Source of the DNA: Acidobacteriota bacterium
GTDB taxonomy: Bacteria > Acidobacteriota > Thermoanaerobaculia > Thermoanaerobaculales > Sulfomarinibacteraceae
DNA: 47,112 nucleotides
Direction of reading: 5' to 3'
NCBI GenBank assembly: GCA_015493585.1
Contig: WGCW01000139.1
Span: forward strand, 1-47,112
The notes under the pieces are model-generated. The model was not told the origin of the DNA and searched no databases. It saw only the letters and a list, made by a program, of their open reading frames with translations. Shown here piece after piece: positions 16,887 through 26,055 of this stretch. Within the stretch, counting starts at the first letter, position 1. The number at the start of each line of letters is the position of its first letter. The translations under genes were made by a program, and so were the position numbers.

Positions 16887-18400
16887 GGCATCTCCGCGAG
16901 CTGCGTCATGGCGTCGACCATGTTCGGATCGAACTGCCGTCCGGCGGCAGCCTGAAGGATGGCGATCGCACGGTCAGGGCGGATCGGTGCGCGGTAGCTG
17001 TACTCCGAGATCAAGCGGTCGTAGACCTCGGCAACGTGGACGAGCCGGGAAAGGAACGGGATCGCATCTTGCGACAAACGGTCGGGAAATCCGGATCCAT
17101 CCCAGCGTTCGTGATGGTGCCGCACGATCGGGGCCAGCTCATCGAAACCGGCGTGGAGCAGCTTCTTTTCCCCGGAAAGGACGTGGCTTCGGTAGAGTCG
17201 GCGTTCCTCGGGACCGGGGGCGGTGGCGGTGAGTGCCGGCTGCCCAATCAGGTCGGTCAGCCCGATGTCGTGGACGAGGCCGGCGATCGCCGCTTCCTCT
17301 GCCATTTCAGCATCGAGTCCGAGCACGAACGCGAGGCGCCAGGCGATCCGGGACACCGATTCCATGTGCTGCACGAGATCGGGCGCGTCCGCCCGGAACG
17401 GCTCCACCAGAGACCGGGCGTACCGCCGCCTGAGGAAGCGCAACGTCCCGCAGTGGTGCGCCTCGCCAGCGGTAGCGGACAGTTGAGCGATCAGTTGACG
17501 CGGATCCCCGAGCTCGCGGCTGGTGACGGCCGAGGCGATCAGCGTCCACCCCGGGAGCTGCAAGAGGATGCCGCTCGCAATGGTCCGCGCAGCGGGAGGG
17601 TTCGCTCGTCTCTCGACCTTCCGGACCTGGCGGCTCCACCCATCTTCCTGAGGCGCCATGAGGCCCCGTCCGGTCAGCACGCTGACCTGGTGCTGCTGCA
17701 CCGCCTCCAGGTCGGCTTCATCGGTCCCGCCTGTTGCGAGCACGAGTGATGACGCACCTGCCTCCTCAATGACCGTGAGGCTTATCAGCAGCGCACCCTC
17801 ACGCACCATCGAGGTTGCGAGGCTGATCAGCTCCTGAAACGCGGGCTCATCGAGCGTCACGACTGGAGCGGCATGCTCGTTTTCCGGCTCGATGACCTGG
17901 ACGGCAGGTTCTTCAAGAGAAAGGGCGTTCTCGTCGAGCTCCGGATAGAGGCCAATCGTCGCGAGCAGGTGAATCATCGCGTCGGTAATCTGAGAGGCCG
18001 CCTTGAGATCCTGGGCGACGAATGGTTGGCGCCGGCCCTTGTCTCTCGCATCGACGAAGCCGAGGAGCCGGGATGCACCGTACAGCGGCGCGAGAAGGAT
18101 CCAACCGGAGCCTGCACCTTCGAGGTATCCGGCGATGTCCGGGAAGTCCTCAAGCGCGTGGAGGGCCCTTGGTTTGTTCCGCAGCTCACGCGCTCGAAGC
18201 ACGATCGGGTGTCCGGGTGGAAACTCAGCGGCCAACGCGTCCCGGCGGCCAAACCCGTACTGCGTGGTCAGGAGATAGGACCCATCCGCTGCGAGCAGGT
18301 AGAGCGCCGCCTTCGTGCTGTTGATCTCTTCGAGAAACCGGAAAAGAATCTGCTTGAAATTCTTTTCCAGGTCGGGAGTCCACCCCTGGATCCTGATCAC
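16883..18400 (-). CDS. GAF-like and HD-GYP domain protein (putative c-di-GMP phosphodiesterase)
   Basis: The product is 505 residues from GTG 18400, with AAGGAG upstream. Residues about 10-150 look like a GAF sensor domain (LEEINSTKAALYLL, GWILLAPLYG). A second, weaker GAF-like region spans about 185-310. The C-terminal domain (about 335-500) is HD-GYP-like: His345, LVHDIG (His377-Asp378), RSHVLSGEK, and HHHERWDGSGFPD (428-440). The GYP position reads GSGFP, a common variant of the family's DGxGYP. If active it would hydrolyse c-di-GMP in the cytosol in response to a ligand. It leads the smpB-uvrA transcript, an unexpected partner. I saw no transmembrane segment. Confidence 0.85.
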   Translation of the reverse strand: MIRIQGWTPDLEKNFKQILFRFLEEINSTKAALYLLAADGSYLLTTQYGFGRRDALAAEFPPGHPIVLRARELRNKPRALHALEDFPDIAGYLEGAGSGWILLAPLYGASRLLGFVDARDKGRRQPFVAQDLKAASQITDAMIHLLATIGLYPELDENALSLEEPAVQVIEPENEHAAPVVTLDEPAFQELISLATSMVREGALLISLTVIEEAGASSLVLATGGTDEADLEAVQQHQVSVLTGRGLMAPQEDGWSRQVRKVERRANPPAARTIASGILLQLPGWTLIASAVTSRELGDPRQLIAQLSATAGEAHHCGTLRFLRRRYARSLVEPFRADAPDLVQHMESVSRIAWRLAFVLGLDAEMAEEAAIAGLVHDIGLTDLIGQPALTATAPGPEERRLYRSHVLSGEKKLLHAGFDELAPIVRHHHERWDGSGFPDRLSQDAIPFLSRLVHVAEVYDRLISEYSYRAPIRPDRAIAILQAAAGRQFDPNMVDAMTQLAEMP

Positions 18401-18631
18401 GTTCTCGCTCCTTTCCTCACACGCGCTTCGGCGACTCTTGTATTCTACTCCACAAGAACTATGAGGCCGCCTCCCCTGTGGTATGAATGCAACATCTGTG
18501 GGAGTGATCGCACGGCCGGCCGCGGGAGCCGCTCGATCTCATTCTCAGGAACATGTTGATTTCAACTAAGTTACAGATTTAGCCCAATGATGGTATGAAA
18601 CGTGCTTATGCTCGTCCATGAGGGAGGAAGG

Positions 18632-19543
18632 ATGCGCTGGCAAACGACGATCGAGACCGCAGTCTCCGAGGCGGGCATCGGGCTTCATTCGGGCCTTGAA
18701 AGCCGCTTGTGGATCCGGCCGGCTCCGGCAGACCACGGGATCGTGTTCTATCACCGGGCGAAGCAGGTGTTCATCCCCGCTCAGGTCGACCACACGCAAA
18801 ACCTCGGATATGCAACACGGGTTGGGCTCGGCGAAGCCGCCGTTTCGACGGTGGAGCATCTGCTCTCGGCGCTCAACGGCCTTGGGATTGACAATGCCTT
18901 GATCGAAATCGAGGGTGAAGAAATTCCCATTCTTGATGGTTCGGCCATCCCGTTCGTAGAGCTGATCGACGCTGCCGGAATCCGGAAGCTGGACCGGCCG
19001 GTGACTGCGATTCGCATGACTCGCCCGATCGAGGTTCGTGACGGCGAAAAATGGATGCGTGCGGAACCGGCCGCTGTCTTCTCGGTTGATTACCGGATTT
19101 CCTTTGACAACCCAATTGTGGGTTACCAGCGGTACGCCGGCGTCATCGATCCCGATGTGTACCGCCAGGCGATCGCCCCGGCGCGCACCTTTGGCTTTCT
19201 GAAGGACGTGACCTATCTCAAGAACCAGGGCCTGGCGCTTGGCGGGTCCTTTACAAACTGTGTGGTGCTCGACGATCGCCAGGTAGTTTCCGGCGAGCTC
19301 CGGTTCCCCGACGAGTTCGTACGCCACAAGGTCCTCGATCTGATCGGTGACCTTTCGCTCCTCGAGTACCCGCTGATTGGCGCCGTGACCGCTCACAAGG
19401 CGGGCCATGCGCTCCACGCGGCGCTCGTCCGGAAGATTCTTGCCCATCCCGAATGTTGGGAGATCGTTGGCGGCGATGTAAGCGGGGCGTTCGTCATGCC
19501 GTACCCGTTAGACGTCGAGGCAACCGCAGCTTTGGCCATGTAA
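18632..19543 (+). CDS. lpxC: UDP-3-O-acyl-N-acetylglucosamine deacetylase
   Basis: LpxC performs the committed step of lipid A synthesis, removing acetate from UDP-3-O-acyl-GlcNAc with a zinc ion. The 303-residue product begins MRWQTTIETAVSEAGIGLHSG, the standard N-terminus. It has STVEHLLSALNGLGIDN (zinc His76), ARTFGFLKDV, EFVRHKVLDLIGDL (zinc His232 and Asp236), and HKAGHALHAALV with catalytic His259. All zinc and acid-base residues are present. The start is ATG 18632, preceded by GGGAGGAAGG. The gene stands alone, not in a cell-division cluster, and is followed by a strong terminator. It establishes that the organism makes LPS. A GTTGA-TT-TCAAC inverted repeat lies about 70 bases upstream. 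Confidence 0.97.
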   Translation: MRWQTTIETAVSEAGIGLHSGLESRLWIRPAPADHGIVFYHRAKQVFIPAQVDHTQNLGYATRVGLGEAAVSTVEHLLSALNGLGIDNALIEIEGEEIPILDGSAIPFVELIDAAGIRKLDRPVTAIRMTRPIEVRDGEKWMRAEPAAVFSVDYRISFDNPIVGYQRYAGVIDPDVYRQAIAPARTFGFLKDVTYLKNQGLALGGSFTNCVVLDDRQVVSGELRFPDEFVRHKVLDLIGDLSLLEYPLIGAVTAHKAGHALHAALVRKILAHPECWEIVGGDVSGAFVMPYPLDVEATAALAM

Positions 19544-19572
19544 CCACGCACCCGCTCCGGCGGTCCTTGTGT

Positions 19573-19604
19573 GGGGTGCGGCATGGGCCGCACCCCTTTC
19601 TCTT
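19573..19604 (+). terminator. Rho-independent terminator of lpxC
   Basis: GGGGTGCGGC (19573-19582) and GCCGCACCCC (19587-19596) form a perfect 10-bp stem around ATGG, followed by TTTCTCTT. It lies 30 bases after the lpxC stop and separates lpxC from the DUF4390-ntrYX operon. Confidence 0.9.
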
Positions 19605-19689
19605 GCAACCTCAGGTGAGCGATTCCCAGCGGCGATCTGGACACGCCGCTGATGCCTCATCCGGGACAGGTGTGGTAAAGTTGCCACAG

Positions 19690-20205
19690 ATGCGGATCGT
19701 TGCGACGGTTCTCGTGGGCATGATGCTGGCAGTGGGCTCCCTGCCTCCTCTTGAGGTTCACGTGCACCGCGCCGCAGGAGCCCTCGAGGTCCAGCTCACA
19801 TTGAACGCTCCACTGCCACCGAGTATCTCCGATGCCCTTCCGTCGGGCGCACAGGTCAGCGTGACGTACGCCGTTCAGGTCCGGAGGCGGCGTCCGCTCC
19901 TGTGGAATCCCAAGATCTGGGATGGGAAAGCCGTTGCTACCGTGACCTTTGATCCTCTAACGGGGCGATACCGCGGGGAGTTGCTTCTCAACGATGTCAT
20001 CGTCGCCAGCCGGGAGATGACCTCGCCTGAGCGTGCGCTCGACTGGCTCCGGTCGCCGCCCGCATTCCGGTTGCTCCTGCCACGGACGAAACGTGCCTTA
20101 ACACTTCGAGCCCGTGCCATCTTCGCGACTGGTACGACCTGGCTGATCTTCCCAACAACGCACGGGACGGGCTGGGTCCGGGTTCGAATCACGGACCGGT
20201 CATGA
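19690..20205 (+). CDS. DUF4390-family exported protein
   Basis: The 171-residue product has an N-terminal signal peptide (VATVLVGMMLAVGSLPPL) and a beta-rich remainder containing GALEVQLTLNAPLPPSISDALPSG, WNPKIWD and SPERALDWLRSPP. These features and the position immediately before an NtrY-type kinase match the DUF4390 family, which recurs at this locus in several phyla. The molecular role is unknown. It is probably periplasmic, and its linkage suggests that it modulates the kinase's sensing region. I chose ATG 19690, since the open frame further upstream lacks a ribosome site and runs back into lpxC. Its stop overlaps the kinase ATG by 4 nt. Confidence 0.75.
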   Translation: MRIVATVLVGMMLAVGSLPPLEVHVHRAAGALEVQLTLNAPLPPSISDALPSGAQVSVTYAVQVRRRRPLLWNPKIWDGKAVATVTFDPLTGRYRGELLLNDVIVASREMTSPERALDWLRSPPAFRLLLPRTKRALTLRARAIFATGTTWLIFPTTHGTGWVRVRITDRS

Positions 20206-22313
20206 CGAGGCTGCTCGACCTCTGGAACCGGCACCGGCGCGAGAACCGTTTCCTGCTATTCGCGTTCCTGACGCTGCTGTTCCTCTCAGCCGGGGCGATG
20301 TACCTGGCTCAGCGGGCCCAGGTTGCCTCTCCGAAAGAGCTCACCAACAGGCTGCTGCTCTTCGTCCTGTGGTACCTCGATATCTCCCTCATCCTCATCC
20401 TGCTTTTCATCCTGCTCCGCAGCATCATCCGCCTGACAATGGAGCAGCGGGCCGGCGTGCTGGGCACGCGCTTCCGGACAAAGCTGATCCTGACCTATGT
20501 CGGTCTGAGCTTCTTTCCCGTCATCTTTATCTTTCTGATTGCCACCAACTTCTTGCAGAAGTCGATCGACCGCTGGTTTTCCGCACCGGTCGAAGAGGTG
20601 CTTCAAGGCGGGGCTGCCGTCACCGAGGAGCTCCGGGCCCTGATTCAGGACCGGCTGACCCGGCAGGCCGAGGTTGCGGCACGCGAGCTACGCCACGACC
20701 GGCATGCCGCCCATGTCGAGAAGCTCAACAAGCTCCTCGGTGTCGATCTGATCGCCGTGTACCGGGGATCGCAGCTTGTGCAGGCGGTGACCGATCCGCG
20801 GCGGATCCCGCGCTCGCTTCCACCGATCCGCGGTGAGGAGCTCTCACGGCCGGGCCAGCGTGCGGACCGGTGGCGCGGCGGGCTGCTGATCCGCGCATGG
20901 CAGCCGATCCGCGGATCTCCGTACGTCGTTGTCGTCGGTGACATGCTCCCCCGTCAGGTCCTCCTTCACCTGGAACGGGCGACGGCGGCCTATGCAACCT
21001 TTCAAGAAATGAAGCTGCAGCGGGGCACAGTCCGGTCCACTGTGGTGCTCGTCTTTCTCGCCATCACACTGCTTCTGCTGTTTGCGACGGTGTGGGTTGG
21101 GCTCTACCTCTCCAAGCGGTTCACCGAGCCGTTGCTGGCCGTTGCCGCCGCGACGCAACGCGTGGCCGAGGGGAACGAGCTTGAGGAAGTGACGATCCCG
21201 GCGACCGACGAGGTGGCCGTGCTTGTGCACTCGTTCAACCGGATGGTCCGGCGCGTTCGATCAACTGAGGCCGAGATTCGTGCCTCGAACCAGGAGATGG
21301 CCGTGCTCCTGGCGACGATCCCCACCGGCGTGCTGACAGTTGATCACGGCAACGCCCGATTCCGGCCGAACCCAGCCGCCGCACGGCTCTTAGGCCACCC
21401 TGAATGGGGCGGTCAGTGGCAAGCGACCGGCGAGCTCGCCAGCGCCGGGCTCGAACCATTGCTGCATTGCTTGGAGAGCCCGGCGCCTCACGAAATCACC
21501 GAAATAGATCTTGAGACTGGGAACCTCGTCCGGCACCTCGAAGTGACGGCGGAGCCGCTTCCGACCGGAGGATGGGTGGTCGCACTTGATGATCTGACCC
21601 AACTGATTCGAGCCCAGCGCCAGGCGGCCTGGAGCGAGGTCGCGCGCCGGATTGCCCACGAGATCAAGAATCCGTTGACGCCGATCCGGCTTGCCGCCGA
21701 GCGGATCCAACGCCACGCCGACGGGATCGATGGCCCTGTTCACGACGTTATTCTCAACGGGTGCCGGGCAATCATCGCCCATGTGTCCGGCCTCAAGGAG
21801 TTGGTCGATGCGTTTCACCGGTACGCCCGCATGCCGGCCGTCAACCCGAGGCCGACCTCCATCTCCCGCCTTCTTCGGGAAACGGTCGCCCTCTACGAAG
21901 GGTTGCGGCCGGGCGTTGACGTGACGTTGGATCTCCCGGAGGGAGATATCGTCGCGATCGCCGATCCCGTGCTTTTCCGCCAGGTGATGGTCAACCTCCT
22001 CGACAATGCGATCGAGGCGCTCGAAGGACCGGGGCGGATCGCGGTCAGCGGCGTGAGCCAGGATGGGGAGGTCGTCATCACGGTCGAGGACTCCGGGCCC
22101 GGTTTCCCGACCAACGATGCCGAAACCCTCCTGCAGCCGTTCTATTCAACGAAGGGGCGTGGCTCCGGAATGGGGCTCGCACTGGTCCACCGCGTGGTCG
22201 TCGACCACGGTGGCCGGCTGGAGCTTGGCAACGTCGAACCGCACGGAGCCCGTGTGCGGATTATTCTCCGGGGCGCCGGAGGTTTTCCCCAACGGAGTGA
22301 GCATGCATCGTGA
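20202..22313 (+). CDS. ntrY: NtrY-type membrane sensor histidine kinase
   Basis: The 703-residue protein has N-terminal transmembrane helices (about 16-36, 50-73, 95-116), a periplasmic region to about 278 and another helix at about 279-303. HAMP (304-360) and a PAS-like domain (365-465) follow, then the kinase core. The H box is RRIAHEIKNPLTPIRLA with His486, the N box MVNLLDNAIEAL, the G1 box VEDSGPGF and the G2 box GSGMGLALV. This architecture is NtrY, the sensor partner of NtrX, linked elsewhere to nitrogen, redox or envelope control. The signal here is unknown. It overlaps the regulator gene by 11 bases and the DUF4390 gene by 4. Confidence 0.9.
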   Translation: MTRLLDLWNRHRRENRFLLFAFLTLLFLSAGAMYLAQRAQVASPKELTNRLLLFVLWYLDISLILILLFILLRSIIRLTMEQRAGVLGTRFRTKLILTYVGLSFFPVIFIFLIATNFLQKSIDRWFSAPVEEVLQGGAAVTEELRALIQDRLTRQAEVAARELRHDRHAAHVEKLNKLLGVDLIAVYRGSQLVQAVTDPRRIPRSLPPIRGEELSRPGQRADRWRGGLLIRAWQPIRGSPYVVVVGDMLPRQVLLHLERATAAYATFQEMKLQRGTVRSTVVLVFLAITLLLLFATVWVGLYLSKRFTEPLLAVAAATQRVAEGNELEEVTIPATDEVAVLVHSFNRMVRRVRSTEAEIRASNQEMAVLLATIPTGVLTVDHGNARFRPNPAAARLLGHPEWGGQWQATGELASAGLEPLLHCLESPAPHEITEIDLETGNLVRHLEVTAEPLPTGGWVVALDDLTQLIRAQRQAAWSEVARRIAHEIKNPLTPIRLAAERIQRHADGIDGPVHDVILNGCRAIIAHVSGLKELVDAFHRYARMPAVNPRPTSISRLLRETVALYEGLRPGVDVTLDLPEGDIVAIADPVLFRQVMVNLLDNAIEALEGPGRIAVSGVSQDGEVVITVEDSGPGFPTNDAETLLQPFYSTKGRGSGMGLALVHRVVVDHGGRLELGNVEPHGARVRIILRGAGGFPQRSEHAS

Positions 22314-23676
22314 TTCGATTCTCATTGTTGATGACGAGCCCGGCATCCGGGAGCTGGTCGGGCAGATTCTGCAGGATGAAGGGTATGAGGTTCAGACGGC
22401 CGCTTCGGGCGAGGATGCGCTTGAAGCCGTTGGACGTGATGTGTTCGATCTTATTCTCCTCGATCTTTGGCTTCCTGGCATCGATGGAATCGAGGTCCTC
22501 AAGCAGCTCAAGGCGTCAGGGGTTTCCACGCCGGTCATCGTCATCTCCGGTCATGCGTCGGCCGAGCAAGCGGTCACCGCCATCCAGGCCGGAGCCCACG
22601 ATTTTCTCGAAAAGCCGCTCAGCTACGATCGTGTGCTCGTCAGCGTCCGCAATACCCTCAAACAGTTCCACCTCGAACGGCGGATGCGCGAGGTGCTCAA
22701 GGGTACCGAAGAACCCCATCTGACCGGCAGCTCACCGGTCATTGAAGCGCTTCGCACGCAGATCCGGACGGCCGCGCCGACCGGCGGACGGGTCCTCATC
22801 ACCGGCGCGAACGGAACCGGCAAGGAGGTCGTGGCCCGGATGCTCCATCAAGCATCCAAGCGCGCGAGCGGGCCGTTCGTAGCCGTCAACTGCGCCGCGA
22901 TCCCGTCAGAGCTCATCGAGAGTGAGCTATTTGGCCACCTCAAGGGCGCATTCACCGGCGCCGTCGAGGCCAAACGCGGGAAGTTCGAGCTTGCCGATGG
23001 TGGAACACTCTTCCTCGATGAGATCGGAGACATGAGTCTGCTCACGCAGGCCAAAGTCCTTCGCGTTCTCCAGGAGCAACGCTTTACGAGGCTCGGTGGC
23101 AGCCGGGAGATCACGGTCGATGTCCGGGTGGTCGCTGCGACGAACAAGAACCTGGAAGAGGAGATCGCTGCAGGCAGGTTCCGGCAGGATTTGTACTACC
23201 GTCTCAACGTCATTCCGCTCAGAGTTCCGACGCTGGCTGAACGCCGGGAGGATATCCCGGCACTCGTCGATGAGCTGATGGGAGCCGCTGTCCGGTCCAC
23301 GGGTGCTCGCCCGAAACATTTTTCCCCGGCGGCCATGAATACGTTGATGTCATACAGCTGGCCGGGGAACGTCCGCGAGCTCAAGAACGTCATTGAGCGG
23401 CTCGTCATCATGGTTCCCGACGATGAGATCACGGCCGGACATCTCTCGTTCCTCGACACGGGACCTGGATCGCAGAGCGGATTGGCCGGAATCGACGCCA
23501 CGCTACCGCTGCGTGAGGCGCGGGCGAGGTTCGAGCGTGAGTACATCGCGGCTGTGCTTGCGCGGTGCGGTGGCAACGTCACGCGCGCGGCGAAGGAGCT
23601 CGGGCTCGAGCGCTCGCACCTGCACCGGAAGCTCCGTCAGCTCCAGATCGACTCACGCTCAGCTGACACGTCCTGA
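22303..23676 (+). CDS. ntrX: NtrX-type sigma54-dependent response regulator
   Basis: This is a 457-residue NtrC-family activator. The receiver domain (about 4-118) has Asp10-Asp11, phospho-acceptor Asp54 in LLDLWLPG, and Lys in FLEKPLS. The AAA+ domain has Walker A GANGTGKE (168-175), the sigma54-contacting GAFTGA (215-220), Walker B GGTLFLDEIGDM, and SWPGNVREL. The C-terminus (NVTRAAKELGLERSHLHRKL) is a Fis-type helix-turn-helix. It should therefore activate RpoN promoters after phosphorylation by the adjacent NtrY. The start is ATG 22303 with GGAGTGA upstream, inside the end of ntrY. Some NtrX proteins lack GAFTGA; this one keeps it, so true sigma54 activation is likely. Confidence 0.93.
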   Translation: MHRDSILIVDDEPGIRELVGQILQDEGYEVQTAASGEDALEAVGRDVFDLILLDLWLPGIDGIEVLKQLKASGVSTPVIVISGHASAEQAVTAIQAGAHDFLEKPLSYDRVLVSVRNTLKQFHLERRMREVLKGTEEPHLTGSSPVIEALRTQIRTAAPTGGRVLITGANGTGKEVVARMLHQASKRASGPFVAVNCAAIPSELIESELFGHLKGAFTGAVEAKRGKFELADGGTLFLDEIGDMSLLTQAKVLRVLQEQRFTRLGGSREITVDVRVVAATNKNLEEEIAAGRFRQDLYYRLNVIPLRVPTLAERREDIPALVDELMGAAVRSTGARPKHFSPAAMNTLMSYSWPGNVRELKNVIERLVIMVPDDEITAGHLSFLDTGPGSQSGLAGIDATLPLREARARFEREYIAAVLARCGGNVTRAAKELGLERSHLHRKLRQLQIDSRSADTS

Positions 23677-23713
23677 AGGGACCCGATTCTGGCATCCGGC
23701 CCGGAAGAACTTG

Positions 23714-23719
23714 TACAAT
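23714..23719 (+). promoter_or_regulatory. Candidate -10 element before the second histidine kinase
   Basis: TACAAT lies 22 bases before the ATG at 23741, within TTGTACAATGGG. No good -35 is visible. It shares the GTACAAT string with 4409 and 43744. Confidence 0.35.
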
Positions 23720-23740
23720 GGGAATCGAAGGGTCAATGGT

Positions 23741-25597
23741 ATGACAGACCGGACGGACATCGAACCGGGGATCCCAGCCGAACCAGACCGCCGGGTGCGG
23801 CTCTTCATCCTGCTGCGGCTGACGCTCGTCATTGCAACGTCCTACCTCGTGCTTGCACAGAGCGATTTTGCAAGGCCATCCCCTCTGCTTGCCGGTCTCA
23901 TTCTTGCCGGTCTGCTCTCAAACGTGCTTTTGCCGCCGCTGTCCAAGAAGATCACGCGTTCTTCAACGATTCTCGGTGGCATCATCGCCGCGGACACGGT
24001 CTGGATTACGGTGATGCTGGTGGCGACGGGGAATTTTCACGCCGACTTCTTCTACCTGTACTTCTTCGTGCTCTTTATTGCGGCGATCGGCGAAAACCTG
24101 ATCCTGATCATCCTGGGGGCCATCCTCGCGTGCTCGGCCTACTATCTCGCCCTGATGGCGACGGGGAGAAGTGCCCAGCTGATGACCCCCGGCATGCTCA
24201 TCCGGATCCCGTTCATGCTGTCCGTCGCCGTGTTTTACGGGTACCTCGCTGATCGCGTTCGCCGTGAAGAGAGTCGCGCCCGGGCCGAGGCGGTCATCAT
24301 CTCTGAGCTCAGTGCGAGCCGGCAATCCTTGGCCGAGGCCAACGCCCTCTTGGAAGCGGAGATTGAGGAGCGGAAGCGGATCGAAGAGGAGCTCCACAAG
24401 ATCTCCGACATGAAATCGGCCTTCGTGTCTGCTGTCTCACACGAGCTCCGTACCCCCTTGACAGCGATCAGAAACGCCGTTGACCTGCTGCAAACGGTCC
24501 GGAACGATGACGGAGCCTTTGAAAAGTTCACGTCGATTGCCCGGCGGAACGTCGAGCGGCTGGCGTTCATCGTCAGCGATCTTCTTGATCTGTCAAAGAT
24601 CGAAGCCGGAAGGTTAAACTTTGCATTCACCAAGGCCGATCTCGCGCACCTCCTCCGGAATGTCCTCGAAAACTTTGAGGCTCAAGCTCGCGACGCCCAT
24701 CTTGAGCTTTCTCTCGATCTCGACGAGACGTTACCGCCGGTCTGGGCCGATCCGGGCCGTGTTGAGCAGGTTGTGACAAACCTGGTTGGGAACGCCGTCA
24801 AGTTCACCCCGGCAGGTGGACGAGTGAAGGTTCGGGCCTCGCGAGCCCGTTCCTCCCCGGTTGTCGTCCAGTCATCCGGCGAAGGATTGGGTGACGGTCA
24901 AGACCAAAGGGGTAACAGCGGCGAATGGATTGAGGTGAGCGTCATCGATAGCGGCCGCGGCCTCGCGTCCGGGGAGCTGGCAAAGATCTTTGAACCGTTC
25001 TATCAGGTTGGAGATTCTTTGACGGGCAGAGCTCGCGGAACGGGCCTTGGGCTTGCCATCTCCCGCGATCTCGTGCGTGCGCATGGAAGCGACATCAAGG
25101 TGACGAGCGAAATCGGCGCGGGCAGCCGTTTCTCATTCATGCTCCCGGTGGATGGACCAGCTGCTCATGAGATCACCGGTCTGGAAACGCGGATCCGTGA
25201 GTTCCGGGCGTATCCGTTCTTTTCCCTCCTGGTCGTCTCTGTTCCTCCAGAAGCATCGCTTCCGCCCGAGAGCCGGGCGCGGTGGGTTGACATGCTCGTC
25301 ACGAGGGTGCGTGAGGCCTTGCCGCGCTCGAGTGACATGCTGATCCCGCAACCGGTGCACGGCCGGCTGATCATCGTGCTCCTCGGTACCGAGGCCGCTG
25401 GTGCAGCCGTTGTGCGCGATCGGCTTGAGACATATGTGCAATCCAGCGGGGACACAGCACGTGCGGGAATGCCACTCCCGCAGGTGAGCGGTGTCGCTGC
25501 CTACCCCGAGGATGGCGAGACCGGTGCGCAGCTGATCCACGCGGCGCTCGCCGCCGGAAGGAGAAAGAACCATGACCCGGAAGATCCTTCTCGTTGA
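23741..25597 (+). CDS. Membrane histidine kinase with a C-terminal degenerate GGDEF-like domain
   Basis: The product is 618 residues. It has about six hydrophobic helices (20-170), a coiled linker (about 175-222), a HisKA domain with VSHELRTPL (His234) and KIEAGRL, and an ATPase domain. The ATPase shows NLVGNAVKFTPAGG, VIDSGRGLAS, IFEPFYQV and GTGLGLAI. The last roughly 130 residues are unusual. The region PFFSLLVVSV, then RLIIVLLGTEAAGAAVVRDRLETYV, then VSGVAAYPEDGETGAQLIHAAL follows a GGDEF fold, but the GG(D/E)EF signature is replaced by HGRLI. It should sense a membrane or redox signal and phosphorylate a receiver, probably the overlapping downstream protein. The start is ATG 23741; the ribosome site is weak. 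Confidence 0.88.
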   Translation: MTDRTDIEPGIPAEPDRRVRLFILLRLTLVIATSYLVLAQSDFARPSPLLAGLILAGLLSNVLLPPLSKKITRSSTILGGIIAADTVWITVMLVATGNFHADFFYLYFFVLFIAAIGENLILIILGAILACSAYYLALMATGRSAQLMTPGMLIRIPFMLSVAVFYGYLADRVRREESRARAEAVIISELSASRQSLAEANALLEAEIEERKRIEEELHKISDMKSAFVSAVSHELRTPLTAIRNAVDLLQTVRNDDGAFEKFTSIARRNVERLAFIVSDLLDLSKIEAGRLNFAFTKADLAHLLRNVLENFEAQARDAHLELSLDLDETLPPVWADPGRVEQVVTNLVGNAVKFTPAGGRVKVRASRARSSPVVVQSSGEGLGDGQDQRGNSGEWIEVSVIDSGRGLASGELAKIFEPFYQVGDSLTGRARGTGLGLAISRDLVRAHGSDIKVTSEIGAGSRFSFMLPVDGPAAHEITGLETRIREFRAYPFFSLLVVSVPPEASLPPESRARWVDMLVTRVREALPRSSDMLIPQPVHGRLIIVLLGTEAAGAAVVRDRLETYVQSSGDTARAGMPLPQVSGVAAYPEDGETGAQLIHAALAAGRRKNHDPEDPSR

Positions 25598-25970
25598 CGA
25601 CGAACCGGACGTGATCGAGACTGTGAGGTTTCGCCTCACACAGGAAGGCTACGAGATCCTGACCGCCGGCGACGGGCTCACAGCTCTGGACGCGGCACGG
25701 TCGAACCAGCCCGACCTGCTGATTCTTGACGTTATGCTCCCCGGAGAGAACGGCTACCGGGTGGCGCACAAGCTCCGGGAGGAGCAGCAGGCTGGCACGT
25801 ATCCAAAACCACTGCCGATCATTCTGCTGACGGCTCGTGATCTCAGCTCGGACCCGGAACGTGAAAAGATCTTCATGGACTTTTCCGGAGCGGATCGTGT
25901 GATCTACAAACCGTTCGACCTCGACGATCTGGCCGCCCAGGTCGCCGAGCTGTTGGAGGGCGGGGTGTGA
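25572..25970 (+). CDS. Single-domain response regulator (CheY-like)
   Basis: The 132-residue product is a lone receiver. It has Asp9-Asp10 in LLVDDEPD, phospho-acceptor Asp53 in LILDVMLPGENG, a Thr in LLTARD, and Lys in VIYKPFDLDDL. There is no output domain, so it must act through protein contacts or a phosphorelay. Its start lies 26 bases inside the end of the kinase gene, with GGAAGGAG just ahead, so the pair is translated together and is probably cognate. The insertion LSSDPEREKIFMDFSGADRV before the Lys is longer than in CheY but common in PleD/PilH-type receivers. Confidence 0.92.
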   Translation: MTRKILLVDDEPDVIETVRFRLTQEGYEILTAGDGLTALDAARSNQPDLLILDVMLPGENGYRVAHKLREEQQAGTYPKPLPIILLTARDLSSDPEREKIFMDFSGADRVIYKPFDLDDLAAQVAELLEGGV

Positions 25971-26055
25971 GAGATCGCTGGACGCCGTGACCGGCAGATG
26001 CCAGGAACCATTCTCCTTGTGGAGATGAGAGAGGAATCCTGCGATGATGGCGGCC

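Noticed and set aside
18463-18559. Small zinc-ribbon-like frame (ECNICGSD) upstream of lpxC
   Set aside because: It has a single Cys pair, no ribosome site and no continuation; it probably arose by chance in the lpxC upstream region.
18555-18566. GTTGA-TT-TCAAC palindrome upstream of lpxC as an operator
   Set aside because: It is only 5+5 bases, has no second copy in the window and no promoter clearly overlapping it; too short to support.
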